64,000 nucleotides of DNA, from assembly GCF_000219625.1 (NCBI RefSeq), contig NC_018212.1, forward strand, positions 1,940,501 through 2,004,500, in the 5' to 3' direction. Below the pieces are notes generated by a model. That model saw nothing but the letters and a program-made list of their open reading frames with translations, had not been told where the DNA came from and did not search any database. The translations under genes and the position numbers were made by a program. Origin of the DNA: Zymoseptoria tritici IPO323 (taxonomy: Eukaryota > Ascomycota > Dothideomycetes > Mycosphaerellales > Mycosphaerellaceae). Shown here in pieces: positions 20,912 to 31,743 of this stretch; the first letter of the stretch is position 1, and each line of letters begins with the position of its first letter.

Positions 20912-21465
20912 AGCGCCCAGGCGCGTGGTCGAAGCTCAAGGATGGAGTGCTGAAGTATGGGCTGTCTGGTACGATGAGCGTGCTCGTGGGCGCTGTGGTG
21001 CTCAAGGCTGTGGTCAAGCTCTTTCGATGAAGGACGTGCTAGGGAACCGAAGCTTAGAGAACAGCATCTTGTCGAGGATCACAGAGAGCAAGGGAACAGT
21101 GTGACAGGTCTTGTCGATGTTGCGGTCGGATGCCGAGACCTGGAAGAAGGAGAGTTCACTGCCGCGAAACTGCGAGACAGAAGCACGTTCCATCTACTTC
21201 TAGTCCCACAGCGACCGATCTGCACTGTGTTGCCTAGCAAACAGAGACTGGGCGAAATCAAATTTTCCAACGTCTCCTCTCGATCATTGCCTTGTGCTGT
21301 GCATGTCTAGAGCCCAACCTCCTTTTCCTCCCTGTCCGAAGATCTCAACTTGGTCACGTTTACGCCGCTCATGTCCGGGCCCTCCCGGCGCACAGTTTCG
21401 TGAATGAATTTTGATCTCTCTGAACTTGTCCCTCAACCAGCAGCCACCACCACCAAATCCTCGAG
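20912..21465. other. intergenic region
   Basis: No supported gene; contains the promoter of RING gene 7. Confidence 0.4.
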
Positions 21466-22224
21466 ATGGCGCCCAGAATCCAGCTTCCGGATCTCACTTC
21501 AGCAGACGACTCTTCCGACAACGAATCCCCTCCTTCAACTCCACCGCGCATCGCTTCGCCGCCGCCCGCCCGCACTGCACCTCCACCGCCACAACTACCA
21601 CCAGTCAACGACACACATCCACCAGGCAGCCCGCTTCCCGACACTGAGACCGGGTCTCCGCCAAGAAGCGCAACGCCAAACAGCGACGATGAGACCGAAG
21701 CAGACGAAGGCGACTACACACTGGCTTTCTGGGAATTCGAGTACCTTGTCTCACGCCGCAAAGACCTGGAGCCAGGTTGGGACATCTGGATGAGATTATA
21801 CGATCGGTTCTGGGCAGACGATCCGTCCAAATGGGCATATCGCAATGAGCTCAAGCTTGTCATCAATTTTCAGCGCGAGGTGACGATAGATATCCCGCAG
21901 ACAGGGGCAGAGTCGAAGTGGTTCCAGCGAGTACGAGAGAGATGCGGCATTTGCCTCGAGCGCATTGGATATCCCTGGGCGGCGAAGTGCGGCCATGTTG
22001 CCTGCGGAACGTGCATGCTGAAATGGTTTGTTGAGAATGGTACTTGTCCGTTTTGTCGCGAAGAGCTTTGGCTGAACGAGTTCACCAAGCTGTGGTTCAC
22101 GTCATTTTGTAAGCAACTCATACGCTGGGGTCAGTTCTTCGATGAGGAGACGAAGTCGGTTGCCGAGAAGAATCAGCTGTTCATCGGGGTTGGAGGAGTC
22201 CGGAAGAAGCGTCGGCTGGCGTGA
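21466..22224 (+). CDS. RING-finger protein 7 (C3HC4)
   Basis: 252 residues from ATG 21466. Residues 1-80 are Pro-rich and acidic (PPPARTAPPPPQLPP); 85-155 look folded and aromatic (AFWEFEYLVSRRKDLE, DIWMRLYDRFW). RING at 160-197: CGIC, CGHVACGTC, CPFC, complete. A 55-residue extension with aromatic residues follows, ending VRKKRRLA, a possible nuclear-targeting cluster. Putative E3 ligase. Confidence 0.87.
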   Translation: MAPRIQLPDLTSADDSSDNESPPSTPPRIASPPPARTAPPPPQLPPVNDTHPPGSPLPDTETGSPPRSATPNSDDETEADEGDYTLAFWEFEYLVSRRKDLEPGWDIWMRLYDRFWADDPSKWAYRNELKLVINFQREVTIDIPQTGAESKWFQRVRERCGICLERIGYPWAAKCGHVACGTCMLKWFVENGTCPFCREELWLNEFTKLWFTSFCKQLIRWGQFFDEETKSVAEKNQLFIGVGGVRKKRRLA

Positions 22225-22413
22225 GATCTTCGCCTAGCCAACAAAGGAAGTCCCAGCGGGACTCGTTGATCAGACCATGGCAATGGCACAAACGATGTAG
22301 TATCGTACGGAATTTGCGGGAGAAGTAAAAGCCCGGTATCTGTCCCAATCTCTCGTGTTCGTCTCACAGTCACACAGTCTTCTTACAGCACAATGGCACT
22401 GGAATCAACGCAA

Positions 22414-22800
22414 TAGCATCAAGCGTGGACTTCGTAGAAGAAGCAAGAGATATGTGCACATTGATCAAGGCATTTGTCAATCTTTCACCGATCGCGCCAG
22501 CCTTCGACTCGTTCTCGATCCATCAAGCACTCAGCTACCGCCACCAACGCTCAAAACCCAAAGACACCAGTACATCCCAAGCCAGGCAACATTCACACGA
22601 GATTCTCCTCACACCTCGATACGGGCTCCTGTACAAGTTCTTCCTCGCCGCAAAGGAAATGACTTTTGACGAAACCGCCGCATGAGCCGAGCTCAAGTCC
22701 GCCTGCGAGGCGCTCCAGGTCGAACTATTCCACCACAAGGACCTTGCTGATTCTTGGATGGTAGTATGTCCAAGCCGCCATCAGAGCCGCGGACCTTCAT
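22414..22800 (+). pseudogene. possible decayed gene, family unknown
   Basis: A frame without a start codon reads ASSVDFVEEARDMCTLIKAF and later RYGLLYKFFLAAKEMTF, meets TGA at 22683, and stays coding-like afterwards (AELKSACEALQVELFHHKD). This looks like an eroded gene, with a compact, helical, charged composition, but I cannot name the family. ATG 22393 lies in another frame. Confidence 0.3.
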
Positions 22801-23584
22801 CATTGTGATTAAACACTTGCCATTGGATCTGGCAATGGCCCGTTCGGCCAATTCATTCGAGATGAACTCCGCCGCAAGGGTGCACTCGATCCGGTTCAAT
22901 CTCTGAATACCATATGCAGGACACCATACCTGCAATGCAACTGGTGCAGCTCCGTTTCCTGTTCGGACACCATTGCCTTGAATCGACTGCCAATTCATCT
23001 ATCTTGGGTCTTGCAGAAGAAGTAATGGAGCAATTTGTATTACCAAAAGAAGTTCTGAATCGACTGATGTCTACATGATGCATTGCACCTCATTCTTTCA
23101 CATCGTTCCGAAGGCATGCAGAGGTTCGTCGTCCGATCGGTCTCTGGCATGACAGCCGAGCCTCATGCACTGTTGAAGACGCAGCCTGGAGAGCTAACTT
23201 TGGTCTGCTGATGTCACCGTATTCGGGATCCTACAAGGCCAATTAGGAGTCGCTGTGATACCACCTTGATCTGGAATCAAGCCCTGCTGTGACGGGCATT
23301 CACTACCGTCACCGCCTTTATGGAAGTCTCTCAATTGACCTCCTGCGAGCGAGATCTTTGCACAGCCATCCGCAAGACGTCCCTTCATTCAAGCTGATCC
23401 CTCCAATGCCATGTTCAACGCATGACTCCATGGATGGAGGTGCACATGACAGATCACCTTGTCATTTCTTGAGCAAACGATTTAGGTCGAATCATTCAAT
23501 TCTGCAGTGGCAAGCGGCTCAAGACGTCCTTATCGTTCGTACATTGCCGCTCGCTCGAACATTGAACATCCACACTTTACCACT
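22801..23584. other. intergenic region
   Basis: One short coding-like string on + (EEVMEQFVLPKEVLNRLM near 23010-23070) may belong to the same relic as the frame at 22414. Otherwise nothing. Confidence 0.3.
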
Positions 23585-24447
23585 ATGTCCGAAACCTCCA
23601 GCAGCCTCAATCCTTGGTGCTCTGTAACAACATTCGCCAACCCTGACAGCGCAGAAGCTCACGGATCTCCTTCCCTGGTTTTCCAGGATGCGGATGGAGA
23701 CCATATTCAAAGGCCAGTCCCGAGATCCACTCGATTCCACGAGGAGTTTGACGGCCCGGCCATGAACGACTGAGAGGATGGAACATGCGACGGCCATCTT
23801 CCTACCAAGATCCCGATCTTTGCACACAGGAAAGCCAGAAGAGTCAGTGGCCTGACGGATCGGTTCAGAGGCAGACTGGTGCCCGAGCTGCGCCTTCATC
23901 AATTGAACAGAGTCAATCTGCAGCGCGAACGCCGACAATTCGAAAGCAGATACCCCGGAGATCACTCTGATATTGATCAGGACTCTCCGCTCCTCGAATT
24001 CGTTAGTCCGATGGACCCGCAGGCCGGCGACCTGCCAGGTGGTGTACCATTCGAGCTTGAGGTTCGTCCAACTATTTCCACGCACGATTTTCGCAAGCCT
24101 GAGGCAACCTCGTATCAGCACACACTCCCGCCGCTTCTCGAGGCGTCGGAAGAGGATCTCAGCCCACCGCACATCCCAACAGAGGACACTGAAGCACGGC
24201 GCTCTAGGCGTATCGCGGATAAAGAAGCCGAAGAAGCACTCCACGCCCAGCATCTGGCCGACTCTGCCACGAGCCTCTTACAAAAGCATTCAAGACACCC
24301 TGCGGTCACATCTGCTGTAAGAAGTGTATGAAGAAGGCAATACGCCAAACGGAGGTGAGAGTGGAGGACGTCGTCCGGATTGAAACGGCACGCATGAAGA
24401 CAAAGTCAGCGTCCGAGGACCCCGTCAGAGGCTGGAAACTTTGGTAC
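23585..24447 (+). pseudogene. RING-finger protein 8, pseudogene
   Basis: Frame 2 starts at ATG 23585 (MSETSSSLNPWCSVT), is cut by TGA 23771-23773, and continues in the same frame for about 185 codons to around 24250 (RRSRRIADKEAEEAL). The RING half then appears in frame 1: LCHEPLTKAFKTPCGHICCK, with CGH at 24301-24309 and the last CxxC half at 24313-24327, so a frameshift separates the two. The first RING ligand is also gone: the codon three before the Cys at 24265 is GGC. No final CPxC is visible. At least three independent lesions mark it as dead. Confidence 0.7.
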
Positions 24448-24457
24448 GGCGAGCTCC

Positions 24458-24736
24458 CTCTGTGGAAGCCTGCACAACGAAGTGCTCCTGAACATCATGG
24501 ACACCTGCCCTTCAGCCGACCTCCTGAGCCTCACCAAAACCTCCCGCCGCTTCCGTGAAGTGCTCAGTCTCCGCTGCTCCGAGCGCTCCAAGGACTTGCG
24601 CAACACGCATCGGGATCGTCTCGCCAACGAAATGGAACCGATCAACTTCACCGGCTTGACCTCGCGACCGCCATCCGCACGCACTACGCCATGTACAACA
24701 AACCCCACCCAAGCCAGTACGACGACTCTGCCATAA
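24458..24736 (+). pseudogene. F-box fragment
   Basis: A frame with no suitable ATG encodes a good F-box: SLHNEVLLNIMDTCPSADLL followed by SLTKTSRRFREVL. It stops at 24736 about 50 residues later, too short for an F-box protein with a substrate domain. It directly follows the dead RING gene and reads as a gene remnant. Not obviously one of the three F-box families of the window. Confidence 0.5.
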
Positions 24737-24960
24737 GCTTGACTCTGGACGGGACCGGATGATGAAAAATTGGAGACATCGATATTAAGCGGGCAATGGA
24801 AGGAAGGAACGACCGATAGCAAGCAAGCAACATGGACTTGGACCGGCGTTCATTACAGTGTTCCACCCTCTATAGCTTCGGACCTCGTGCACGCTTTGTA
24901 CCGACTTTCCAAAGGTGCTCGATGAGACCATGTGATTCGCCTAGCACTAGGCCATGAAAA

Positions 24961-25325
24961 CCTTACCACAAAGGAATTCCGGGAGTCTACGCCTTGGTAC
25001 TCTATGGTGACAATAAACAATAGGCTGTCAAGATTGGTACAAGCGGACATCTCTCCAACCGGTTGAGAGAATACCTCGATGAGTTGAGAGATCCGATGAA
25101 GAGCAGGGAGTTGTCCTGGTCGAGCTGCCTGCTTTCGAATTGTTCGTACAGGGCCAGAATCTCACGTTTCGAATGTCTACGACGAGCTGCCGCTCGCAAG
25201 CCGACATGGGACACCTTACGGAATCTTCTCGATTCTTGGCGTATGAAGAGGAAGCATGTCGGCAGGCACTGGCAAAGTTAGCAGCAAGCAAATACAAGCA
25301 AGCAGATAGCATAAATCTAGTCTTC
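24961..25325 (+). pseudogene. GIY-YIG (T5orf172-like) domain relic
   Basis: Frame 1 reads IPGVYALVLYGDNKQ, TAG at 25021-25023, then AVKIGTSGHLSNRLREYLDE. The GVY...KIGTS...RLREY pattern is what I know from GIY-YIG nuclease-like domains of the T5orf172 type, which are frequent in fungal genomes. About 70 nt later the coding sense moves to frame 2 (VVLVELPAFELFVQGQN, then ESSRFLAYEEEACRQALAKL). One stop and one frameshift, and no start codon, so this is a relic. Family assignment rests on the motif alone. Confidence 0.45.
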
Positions 25326-25686
25326 TGTTGCGGCTTTCTTCAACTCTGCCCAAAGAAGACTCATGCAGCGTGTCTCTGCAGTTTTGACGACTTGTATACA
25401 CATAATCCAGATCATACCTTTGAAGCTCTCTCGACTGAGGGCATCATGCATAGATCGAGGCGTCGCGTCTTTCTTTTCATCTCTCGCCCAAAGTCCAACG
25501 GAGATGCGGTTCAAAGGGCGTCAGAGATCGACCTCCTTTCTTGGATGACAAAGCTCGGCTTCGCTTCACGTCCGACTCCTGCAACCACTGCGCTTCAACT
25601 TTTTAGCTTCAAATTCCAACACACGACATCGTTGAACACTCTCAACAATCGACATCTCGACAGGAAGACTCCGTTCGCTCTACAAA

Positions 25687-25734
25687 GTATGCGCCAGCAC
25701 TCGCTCAACTGAATCGATCGCTAACTGATTGCAG
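25687..25734 (+). other. putative 5' UTR intron of RING gene 9
   Basis: Donor GTATGC, branch GCTAAC and acceptor GATTGCAG lie just two bases upstream of ATG 25736. Length 48 nt, typical for this window. Confidence 0.5.
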
Positions 25735-25735
25735 C

Positions 25736-27277
25736 ATGTCTCCACCACAAGGGAAATTCACGAACGACGAAAAACGCCATCTGCAGCTCGAATTCGCCGA
25801 GATGTATCGCAGCATACATGCACCTACTCCAACGACCAGCAACAGGCCTGCGAACCAGCCTACGAATGACACTCCAGCACTTGCGCCAACCAACGAGCCG
25901 ACGCATCCTTCAACTCCCCAGCCAAGCTCCGCGCCGCCACGGCAGCATCTGCAATACGAGCCATATGCGCTCAACGACCCGGCACAACGCGCCGGCTTCA
26001 TCATCGCGGGCGCAATCGAGTGGGACATGTGGGTGCAAGGCAATCGCGGCGACGTTGCTATGGCCGAAGGACTTCAACAGACTGCGGGCCTGAGCGACCG
26101 CGGAGGAGCGGACGACGTGTTGCTCCAGCCATCACAAGTTGCGGAAGAGGGAGAGGAAGAGAGGGAGTTCGACGACGAGTTCGATGACAGCAATGTCCTG
26201 GCATGGCTCGCAGGAATACCGGAAGACCTTCACAACCACAACTTCGTTCCTGCACCACAAGAAGCTTTACCTGCACTTCCGCCAGCCGAAGAGGAGGATG
26301 CACGCGACATTGCGCATCTCGGCATGTACCAGTCTATGTGGGCCAACGATCCTCCTGTACAGCATGCGGCCGTCATCGCTGCAAATACCATCACTCGTCC
26401 AACACCGCCAGGAACGCAGATCCAGCCTGCTACACAAGATGGAAATCCATACAGCACACTCGACCAAGACGCGAGTTCCAACGATGGAGCAATGCGCCGA
26501 GGTAGTGGCAAGGAAGTCAACAAGCCAGGCACGCCAGTTACAGACGAGCATCAAGCCATTGTCTCGCCGATGCACTTTGGAGACCGCAATCGCCGCGAGA
26601 TGCTGCCCATCGTCCGTGAAGAGGATGTCAACGACTCTGTCTTTCCTCCGGTGACGCGAACCGAGCTCCCTTCCTTCGGCCTTCAGCTCGGTCATGAAGA
26701 AGGTAACACTCAGCAGGCCACCCGGGCAGCGGTTCCTGATCCCTCACCTCACTCAGGGGTCGAGTCGGCTTTCTCTGCGGAGACATACCACTCCGCCTAT
26801 CATCGCCCAAACCACTACACGGGTCGGTCTCAGGCCCCACGCGACCTCGATCCGCCTGAACTGGTCGCGTCGCGCGCCCGCGGAACTTCTGAATGGCATG
26901 AGTGGATCATGACCAACTCGCGCTTCCCACTTCCTCGCCCCCACGTTGAACGCCAAATCTTCAACTCTCTCATCCCAACTCCAGCAGATACACTCCTTGA
27001 TCCACCGGCCAACCCTGCCGCCGCTCAGCAGGCTCTCGATCGACGCAACGAGCTTCTAGGAGAGCCATGTTGCATCTGCTTCGAGGACATTCGAGAGGCG
27101 GCTGAGGCACCGTGTGGACATCTCTTCTGCACCAAGTGCGCCATCAAGGCAGCCATCGAGCGCGAGAAGTGCTCGATGTGTCGGGCGATGATGCTTGCGA
27201 CTGCTCTGACCCGCATCCGCATTCCGGGTGGAGAAGAGCCGGAGTTCAGGCACCAGAAGCGTGGAAGGCTGGGCTGA
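25736..27277 (+). CDS. RING-finger protein 9 (C3HC4)
   Basis: 513 residues from ATG 25736. Long, mostly disordered N-terminal region with an acidic patch (EEGEEEREFDDEFDD, about residues 137-151) and two short motifs of the WDMW/WHEW type: EWDMWVQGN near 100 and EWHEWIMTNSR near 380, the second resembling SWNIWIKANGP in RING gene 1. RING at residues 445-482: CCIC, CGHLFCTKC, CSMC, complete. The tail is basic (RHQKRGRLG). Last RING gene of the array. Putative E3 ligase; substrates presumably recognised through the variable N-terminus. Confidence 0.87.
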   Translation: MSPPQGKFTNDEKRHLQLEFAEMYRSIHAPTPTTSNRPANQPTNDTPALAPTNEPTHPSTPQPSSAPPRQHLQYEPYALNDPAQRAGFIIAGAIEWDMWVQGNRGDVAMAEGLQQTAGLSDRGGADDVLLQPSQVAEEGEEEREFDDEFDDSNVLAWLAGIPEDLHNHNFVPAPQEALPALPPAEEEDARDIAHLGMYQSMWANDPPVQHAAVIAANTITRPTPPGTQIQPATQDGNPYSTLDQDASSNDGAMRRGSGKEVNKPGTPVTDEHQAIVSPMHFGDRNRREMLPIVREEDVNDSVFPPVTRTELPSFGLQLGHEEGNTQQATRAAVPDPSPHSGVESAFSAETYHSAYHRPNHYTGRSQAPRDLDPPELVASRARGTSEWHEWIMTNSRFPLPRPHVERQIFNSLIPTPADTLLDPPANPAAAQQALDRRNELLGEPCCICFEDIREAAEAPCGHLFCTKCAIKAAIEREKCSMCRAMMLATALTRIRIPGGEEPEFRHQKRGRLG

Positions 27278-29342
27278 GGACGTGGTGGGGAGGGGAGAAG
27301 AACCTACGAGATGATTGTGTGCGGAGGTCAACGAGGATGTATGGTTGCGGCAGAGAATGGTCTTGGCAATCCCAGCGTTAGCAGCTTCGTTGATATGGAC
27401 TGTTTTCAATGATAGTGCAGCGCCTGTCACATAACGCATGTCCAGAACAGAGATTCATACTTGTTGTCTCATTCGTCCGTTGATGTCCTGTACACTGACA
27501 CCTTCTTGATCTCACATATCTCCGTGCCCAGGGCGTCAGCTTACGGTTCATAATAAGCTGCCTCCACAATATCGCTGGTCTTGAACGAGATGTGATCTTC
27601 ACCGTTCCGGCAAGCAGATCTGTGCTGGAATCGCCAACACCACGTTCAATGCGGTGTTCTGATGTCTGGACTCGGGTCGGACGGTCACACACGAGACTCC
27701 TCCGCGGACGTGACGCTTCGTATCGTGCAAGAGTCAGCTCGAGTCTAGTTGTGTCATTGCAGGTATTAAAAAGTACAATGTGGACGCTTCTCAGCGATAC
27801 AGTCACAGATAAAGCGGTCGTCTCTCTTAACAAATGTGACATCCTCGATACCCTATTCCAGTTCACCTCCGATCCCTCCGCCAAACTCCTGCCCGCCGGC
27901 GACACCCCGGCTTACCCTCGAACAACAGTGAAATACCCCCTCTTTTCACTCACCTCTAAGCCGGAGCTCTCCCGTGTAAACGTACGAGAGCTCACCGAAT
28001 GGCGCAGTGGTAGCGACTGACACACAACTACAATCTTTAAGGTAAGTAAAATCGTGATATTAACGTGGTACAACTATTTAGAGGTGGGTGGCACCACCCG
28101 TCAAAAAATCCCTATCCAGGGGGGGTTTCAAGGTTCTCGTCCGGGGGTTCATTGTTTTGCTTCGTAGTTGGATTTTTGGAGGGTGGAGCTTTTGCTAGGC
28201 CGAGGAGGGCGGAGGCAGGGTGATGGGACGACGGTGAGGTATGGAAGGCGATGGAGTTAGGAACATCAAATGAGTTCGTGTCATTTTTTGCGCCTCGTGG
28301 AGGCGAGAAGAGTGACGATGATCTCTCTTGACCATAGAGTGTCTAGGCGACGACTACACCGGAGTCACGTTGGCTATTCACATTTTGCAAGCGACGCGAA
28401 GACCCACACCTCACAGGTCAGAAAGCTCTGCAATATGGGAAGGACCTCCATCGGAATCTGGTTTTGCGCTCGAGATCTGTAAGCTCAGCCTGCAACCGAT
28501 CACCGTGACGCTCGCAAGCCACGGTTGGAGCGCGTCGAGACACGTTGCCACAGCACGTCTCAAGCCGTGACGGCCCAAGTTGATCTCTCCAAACGAACGA
28601 AAGACGTTTCGACGCACCTGGTAGTCCCACTCATCAACAAAGTTGGACGGAGCAGATCAGATTGCCGGCAGTGATGACCTGACGAAAGATGTTGCAGTGC
28701 GGAGTGAGGGCCGTCCTGTTATCACCTGACCAGAGATGCGATGGTTAGGCCTCGAAAGTGGCACAACAGCCTAGACAGCAGTTCCCTTTTTACGGATAGC
28801 AGTGCCAGGCAACTGTTATCTTGGGGCGTTGAATGGAGTCACAAGCCGTGTCGCATAACGTCTGCTACAGCTGGTTGCATTTTAAAGGAGGAGTGGTCAT
28901 CGTCGCTTCGAACGAGACAGGACAAGCTTCGAGATGTTTCAAGTTGCTCGGTTTCATACAGGCTGTGAATCGACATTGAGTGCCAGGCAGGACGCCTCGT
29001 CACGTCAATCATGTAGAAGAAAGGGAAAACACAGCAGGCCTGTTGCCAACCTGACTTCTCTCTCGCCTGTCGCGAGTCGAACCCAAACGGGTCTTCGCCA
29101 AAATACAGAACACGCTCGCTTCTCCCGACGTTCCAAGATGCAAGGCGAACAACGGAGTGTCCCAGCTGCAGATGTGGAAGGAATAGCAACCAGTATGCCG
29201 CGATCCGACGCGATTTCTCGCACACCCCTTCATTGTACTCCCAGCCCGTGATCACCAACGAAACAAGGCGCCACTCCGCACCGCAAATCATGTTCTCCAA
29301 AACGCCACAGCGTCAGCAAGTAGTGATCACAAATTCCCCTGC
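27278..29342. other. large intergenic region, about 2.1 kb
   Basis: Separates the + strand RING array from the - strand zinc/F-box array. Contains a run of seven G at about 28119-28125, a small hairpin-like GGGTGGCACCACCC at 28085-28099, and an isolated tRNA A-box-like TGGCGCAGTGG at 28000. Frames on both strands are unsupported. I see no transposon ends. Confidence 0.4.
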
Positions 29343-30539
29343 TCACTTTTTTGCTTTCTTTGGACGCACCCAGTAATCATCCCTCCGGTCTCCACGTTCG
29401 CGACGAACGCGCTGCGTTGCAGAATGCTGCATGATAATCTCTGGCTCCACCCACGGAACCACCTCGCGAGGCGAGTCGATCAATTCGCACCTCGGAATTT
29501 GCATAAGACCCGGACCCTTGATCGGCGGACACAAAGGCACTCCTCCCAGACCAGGCATCGCCTCAACCCAGTCGACGCCCTCCATGTTGTTGAATCGGTT
29601 AAGGTGCTGGTACAGATCGCGATAGCGGAGTCCTTCGCCAGTGGTTGCGAGAAGCATCGGACCTGAGTGAGGTTGCCAGCTGCTCTTGTGGCCGTAGTGG
29701 TAGACGATCTTCAGAGGTGCTCGGACCAGGACTTCCTTCACCGGAGGCTGTGTCAGGAACATGTCCATGCAGCTGGACTGCTCGTTGACGGTGCCGGCCA
29801 TGGCGTCGAACTTCAACTCAAGGTCGGCCCAGATTGGCGCGCCATCAGGTGTGAAGTTGTGCAGTCGGATGTTGGCGTCGACACCTCGATACTCGCAGGC
29901 ATGAATGCTGGTGTCGTTGAAGAGAAAAGCGTTGAAATGCACGGCACGAGATGGTGCGCCATACATGATGTGGCCCTTGGTGAGATTGAGCAGACGATCT
30001 TGGTCGGTCTGTTCTTCATCCGATTTTGGCCGCAGCATGTGATTCTTCATGGAGGCAATGAAGGTTGGATCGACTGGTCCTGCATTGTAAAATGCAGCTT
30101 GCAGATATGCTGGCGTAGTCTCGATTGTGTTGTGGAGGCGGGAGTTGAGTTGGCGAAGATCGAACAGTTCCCTCGCTGGAAGGAAGTCGAGGAGGTGTAC
30201 GATCAAGTCTCCACAGCCGAAGAACTGAGCGCAGGCTGAGCCTAAGACCTTACAGCACTTGTGCTTGCATTTGGACTTGTCGAGGCAGCGGTGGTGGCAT
30301 GGTGCATCATTCTTGCGCTTGGGTTTGCCGACACGTTTCGTGCGCTTTTGAAACACTCTGGCCGTGTACTCGGTGACTCCGTCGGTAGTGGTCCGAGATA
30401 TCTTGATCTTGAATTTGTAGAAGACCTTTTTCGTCGACTTTGAGACTCCCTTCGACGCGTGCGAGATGTTGCCGACGCTCTTGCTGGCTGAGGACAATGC
30501 GCTTTCCGTACGCTGGGGTTCCTCGAGTGAGGCGCGCAT
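29343..30539 (-). CDS. Zinc-motif/F-box protein, copy A
   Basis: 398 residues from the ATG at 30539 (MRASLEEPQRTES). An in-frame ATG at 30572 adds 11 residues, but the paralogs start with MRxS and an intron 30561-30615 (GTGAGT, CTGAC, AAAG) would remove it. Order of parts: basic N-terminus; zinc motif at about 81-96 (CHHRCLDKSKCKHKCC); F-box at about 109-154 (DLIVHLLDFLPARELFDLRQ); SSCMDMFLTQPPVKEV; GEGLRYRDLYQHLNRF; IPRCELI; basic tail. The CxHxCxxKxxCxHxCC spacing recalls a putative zinc motif in MER3/HFM1 helicases. Probably a Skp1-binding SCF adaptor; the substrate or ligand bound by the zinc and C-terminal parts is unknown. Confidence 0.85.
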   Translation of the reverse strand: MRASLEEPQRTESALSSASKSVGNISHASKGVSKSTKKVFYKFKIKISRTTTDGVTEYTARVFQKRTKRVGKPKRKNDAPCHHRCLDKSKCKHKCCKVLGSACAQFFGCGDLIVHLLDFLPARELFDLRQLNSRLHNTIETTPAYLQAAFYNAGPVDPTFIASMKNHMLRPKSDEEQTDQDRLLNLTKGHIMYGAPSRAVHFNAFLFNDTSIHACEYRGVDANIRLHNFTPDGAPIWADLELKFDAMAGTVNEQSSCMDMFLTQPPVKEVLVRAPLKIVYHYGHKSSWQPHSGPMLLATTGEGLRYRDLYQHLNRFNNMEGVDWVEAMPGLGGVPLCPPIKGPGLMQIPRCELIDSPREVVPWVEPEIIMQHSATQRVRRERGDRRDDYWVRPKKAKK

Positions 30540-30560
30540 TGTTTCGAGTGCGGATGGGAT

Positions 30561-30615
30561 CTTTGAAGACATTTTGTCAGCTTGTTGTCGACAAGTCGGA
30601 ATGGACGATACTCAC
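30561..30615 (-). other. leader intron of copy A (candidate)
   Basis: 55 nt, donor GTGAGT, branch CTGAC, acceptor AAAG. Its position just before the ATG matches the other zinc/F-box copies. Confidence 0.5.
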
Positions 30616-31743
30616 GGAGGAGCGGACTTGTACAAGAAATGAAAGCGCAACGAGCTGCTGGAGTCTTTGAATCCAGAGATGCTTCAATGTAGATGAAGTG
30701 TGTTGTTGACGGAGAATAAGACGAGCAGAAGGAAATATTGAATATAAAGTGGCTGAAGGAGCAAGCCGCCGGCACAACCTCGCTGGGGGGTGGCCCGGGA
30801 GGCGCTAACGTATGAGTACACGGCGTATTTTTCCAAGAGCCAGATCTCCTCGACACGCAGGAGGTGCTTGATTTCGAGGTCGGCGATACTCTCCTCCATG
30901 ACATGGTTCTGCCGTTGAGGAAAGAGAGTGAAGTATGAATAGAAGCAGGGTAGGGAGCTGTTGCACGACTGAAGCCGTGACTCGACCTGAATGTGAGCTC
31001 AAATGGAGGAAGAAGGCAGGTAAAGAGAGTGACTGGGATGAACAGCAGTGCCGTCTCACCTCATTTGCCATGCTTCCTACGCTATACAGCATGTTTGTTC
31101 ATTGGGAGCTTGTGAAGGACCTGCTGGACGGAGCTCTGACAGAGTTCCTCCCCTGGTGTCCGGGAAGAAAAGTCCGTACTACGATCACTTTGGCACTCTG
31201 TAGCCAATTACGGTCGTGCATGCTACTCATGATACAGCTGCGAGATGAAAGCGTGGCTTGAAAGGAAGTACTTTTGTTTGATTCTGCAGTTTGCTACGAT
31301 CTTTCTAAGTACCAATGTGTGCTTTGTAGTCCGTGCGGCACTGGCACAGACCAGGCTGCTGCTTTCAAATGCGGAACACAAGAAGTAGTTGTGAGCTCGA
31401 ATGTATGTCAACCAACAAGCAAGCATTAGGTCGCACAACGGGATCCAAAAGCAAGAGTGAAAGTCAAGAAGCAGTGCTGAAAGGGATGGAAAGGAAACTT
31501 TTTTGGAGCGCCATGCTTGGCCGCAGTGCACAGTAAAGCGCAGGCCTTGACTCGTAAGAAGCCGATGGGATATCGGCGCCTCTGACTTGGCCAGTGTCGT
31601 GATAGCGTTGTTTTTCCATGCAGTGGCTTGGATGGCGTTGTTCCATTCGAGCCTTGCAGGTTGTCGCTGTAATCACTGTCACTCATTTTCCTCAGCCGAG
31701 AGCCTTCCGTATTTTATGAAACGAAGCCGAGGACGCGTGATGA
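30616..31743. other. intergenic region, about 1.1 kb
   Basis: Leader and promoter of copy A and the 3' flank of copy B. No gene supported. Confidence 0.4.

Noticed and set aside
27993..28150. tRNA-like A box (TGGCGCAGTGG at 28000) with a weak B-box-like GGTTCTCGTCC about 130 nt later
   Set aside because: The T loop lacks the conserved A, the acceptor arms pair at only five of seven positions, and no anticodon arm can be drawn.
29060..29090. GGGTTCGACTCG on the minus strand, a B-box look-alike
   Set aside because: No A box at the right distance and no acceptor pairing.
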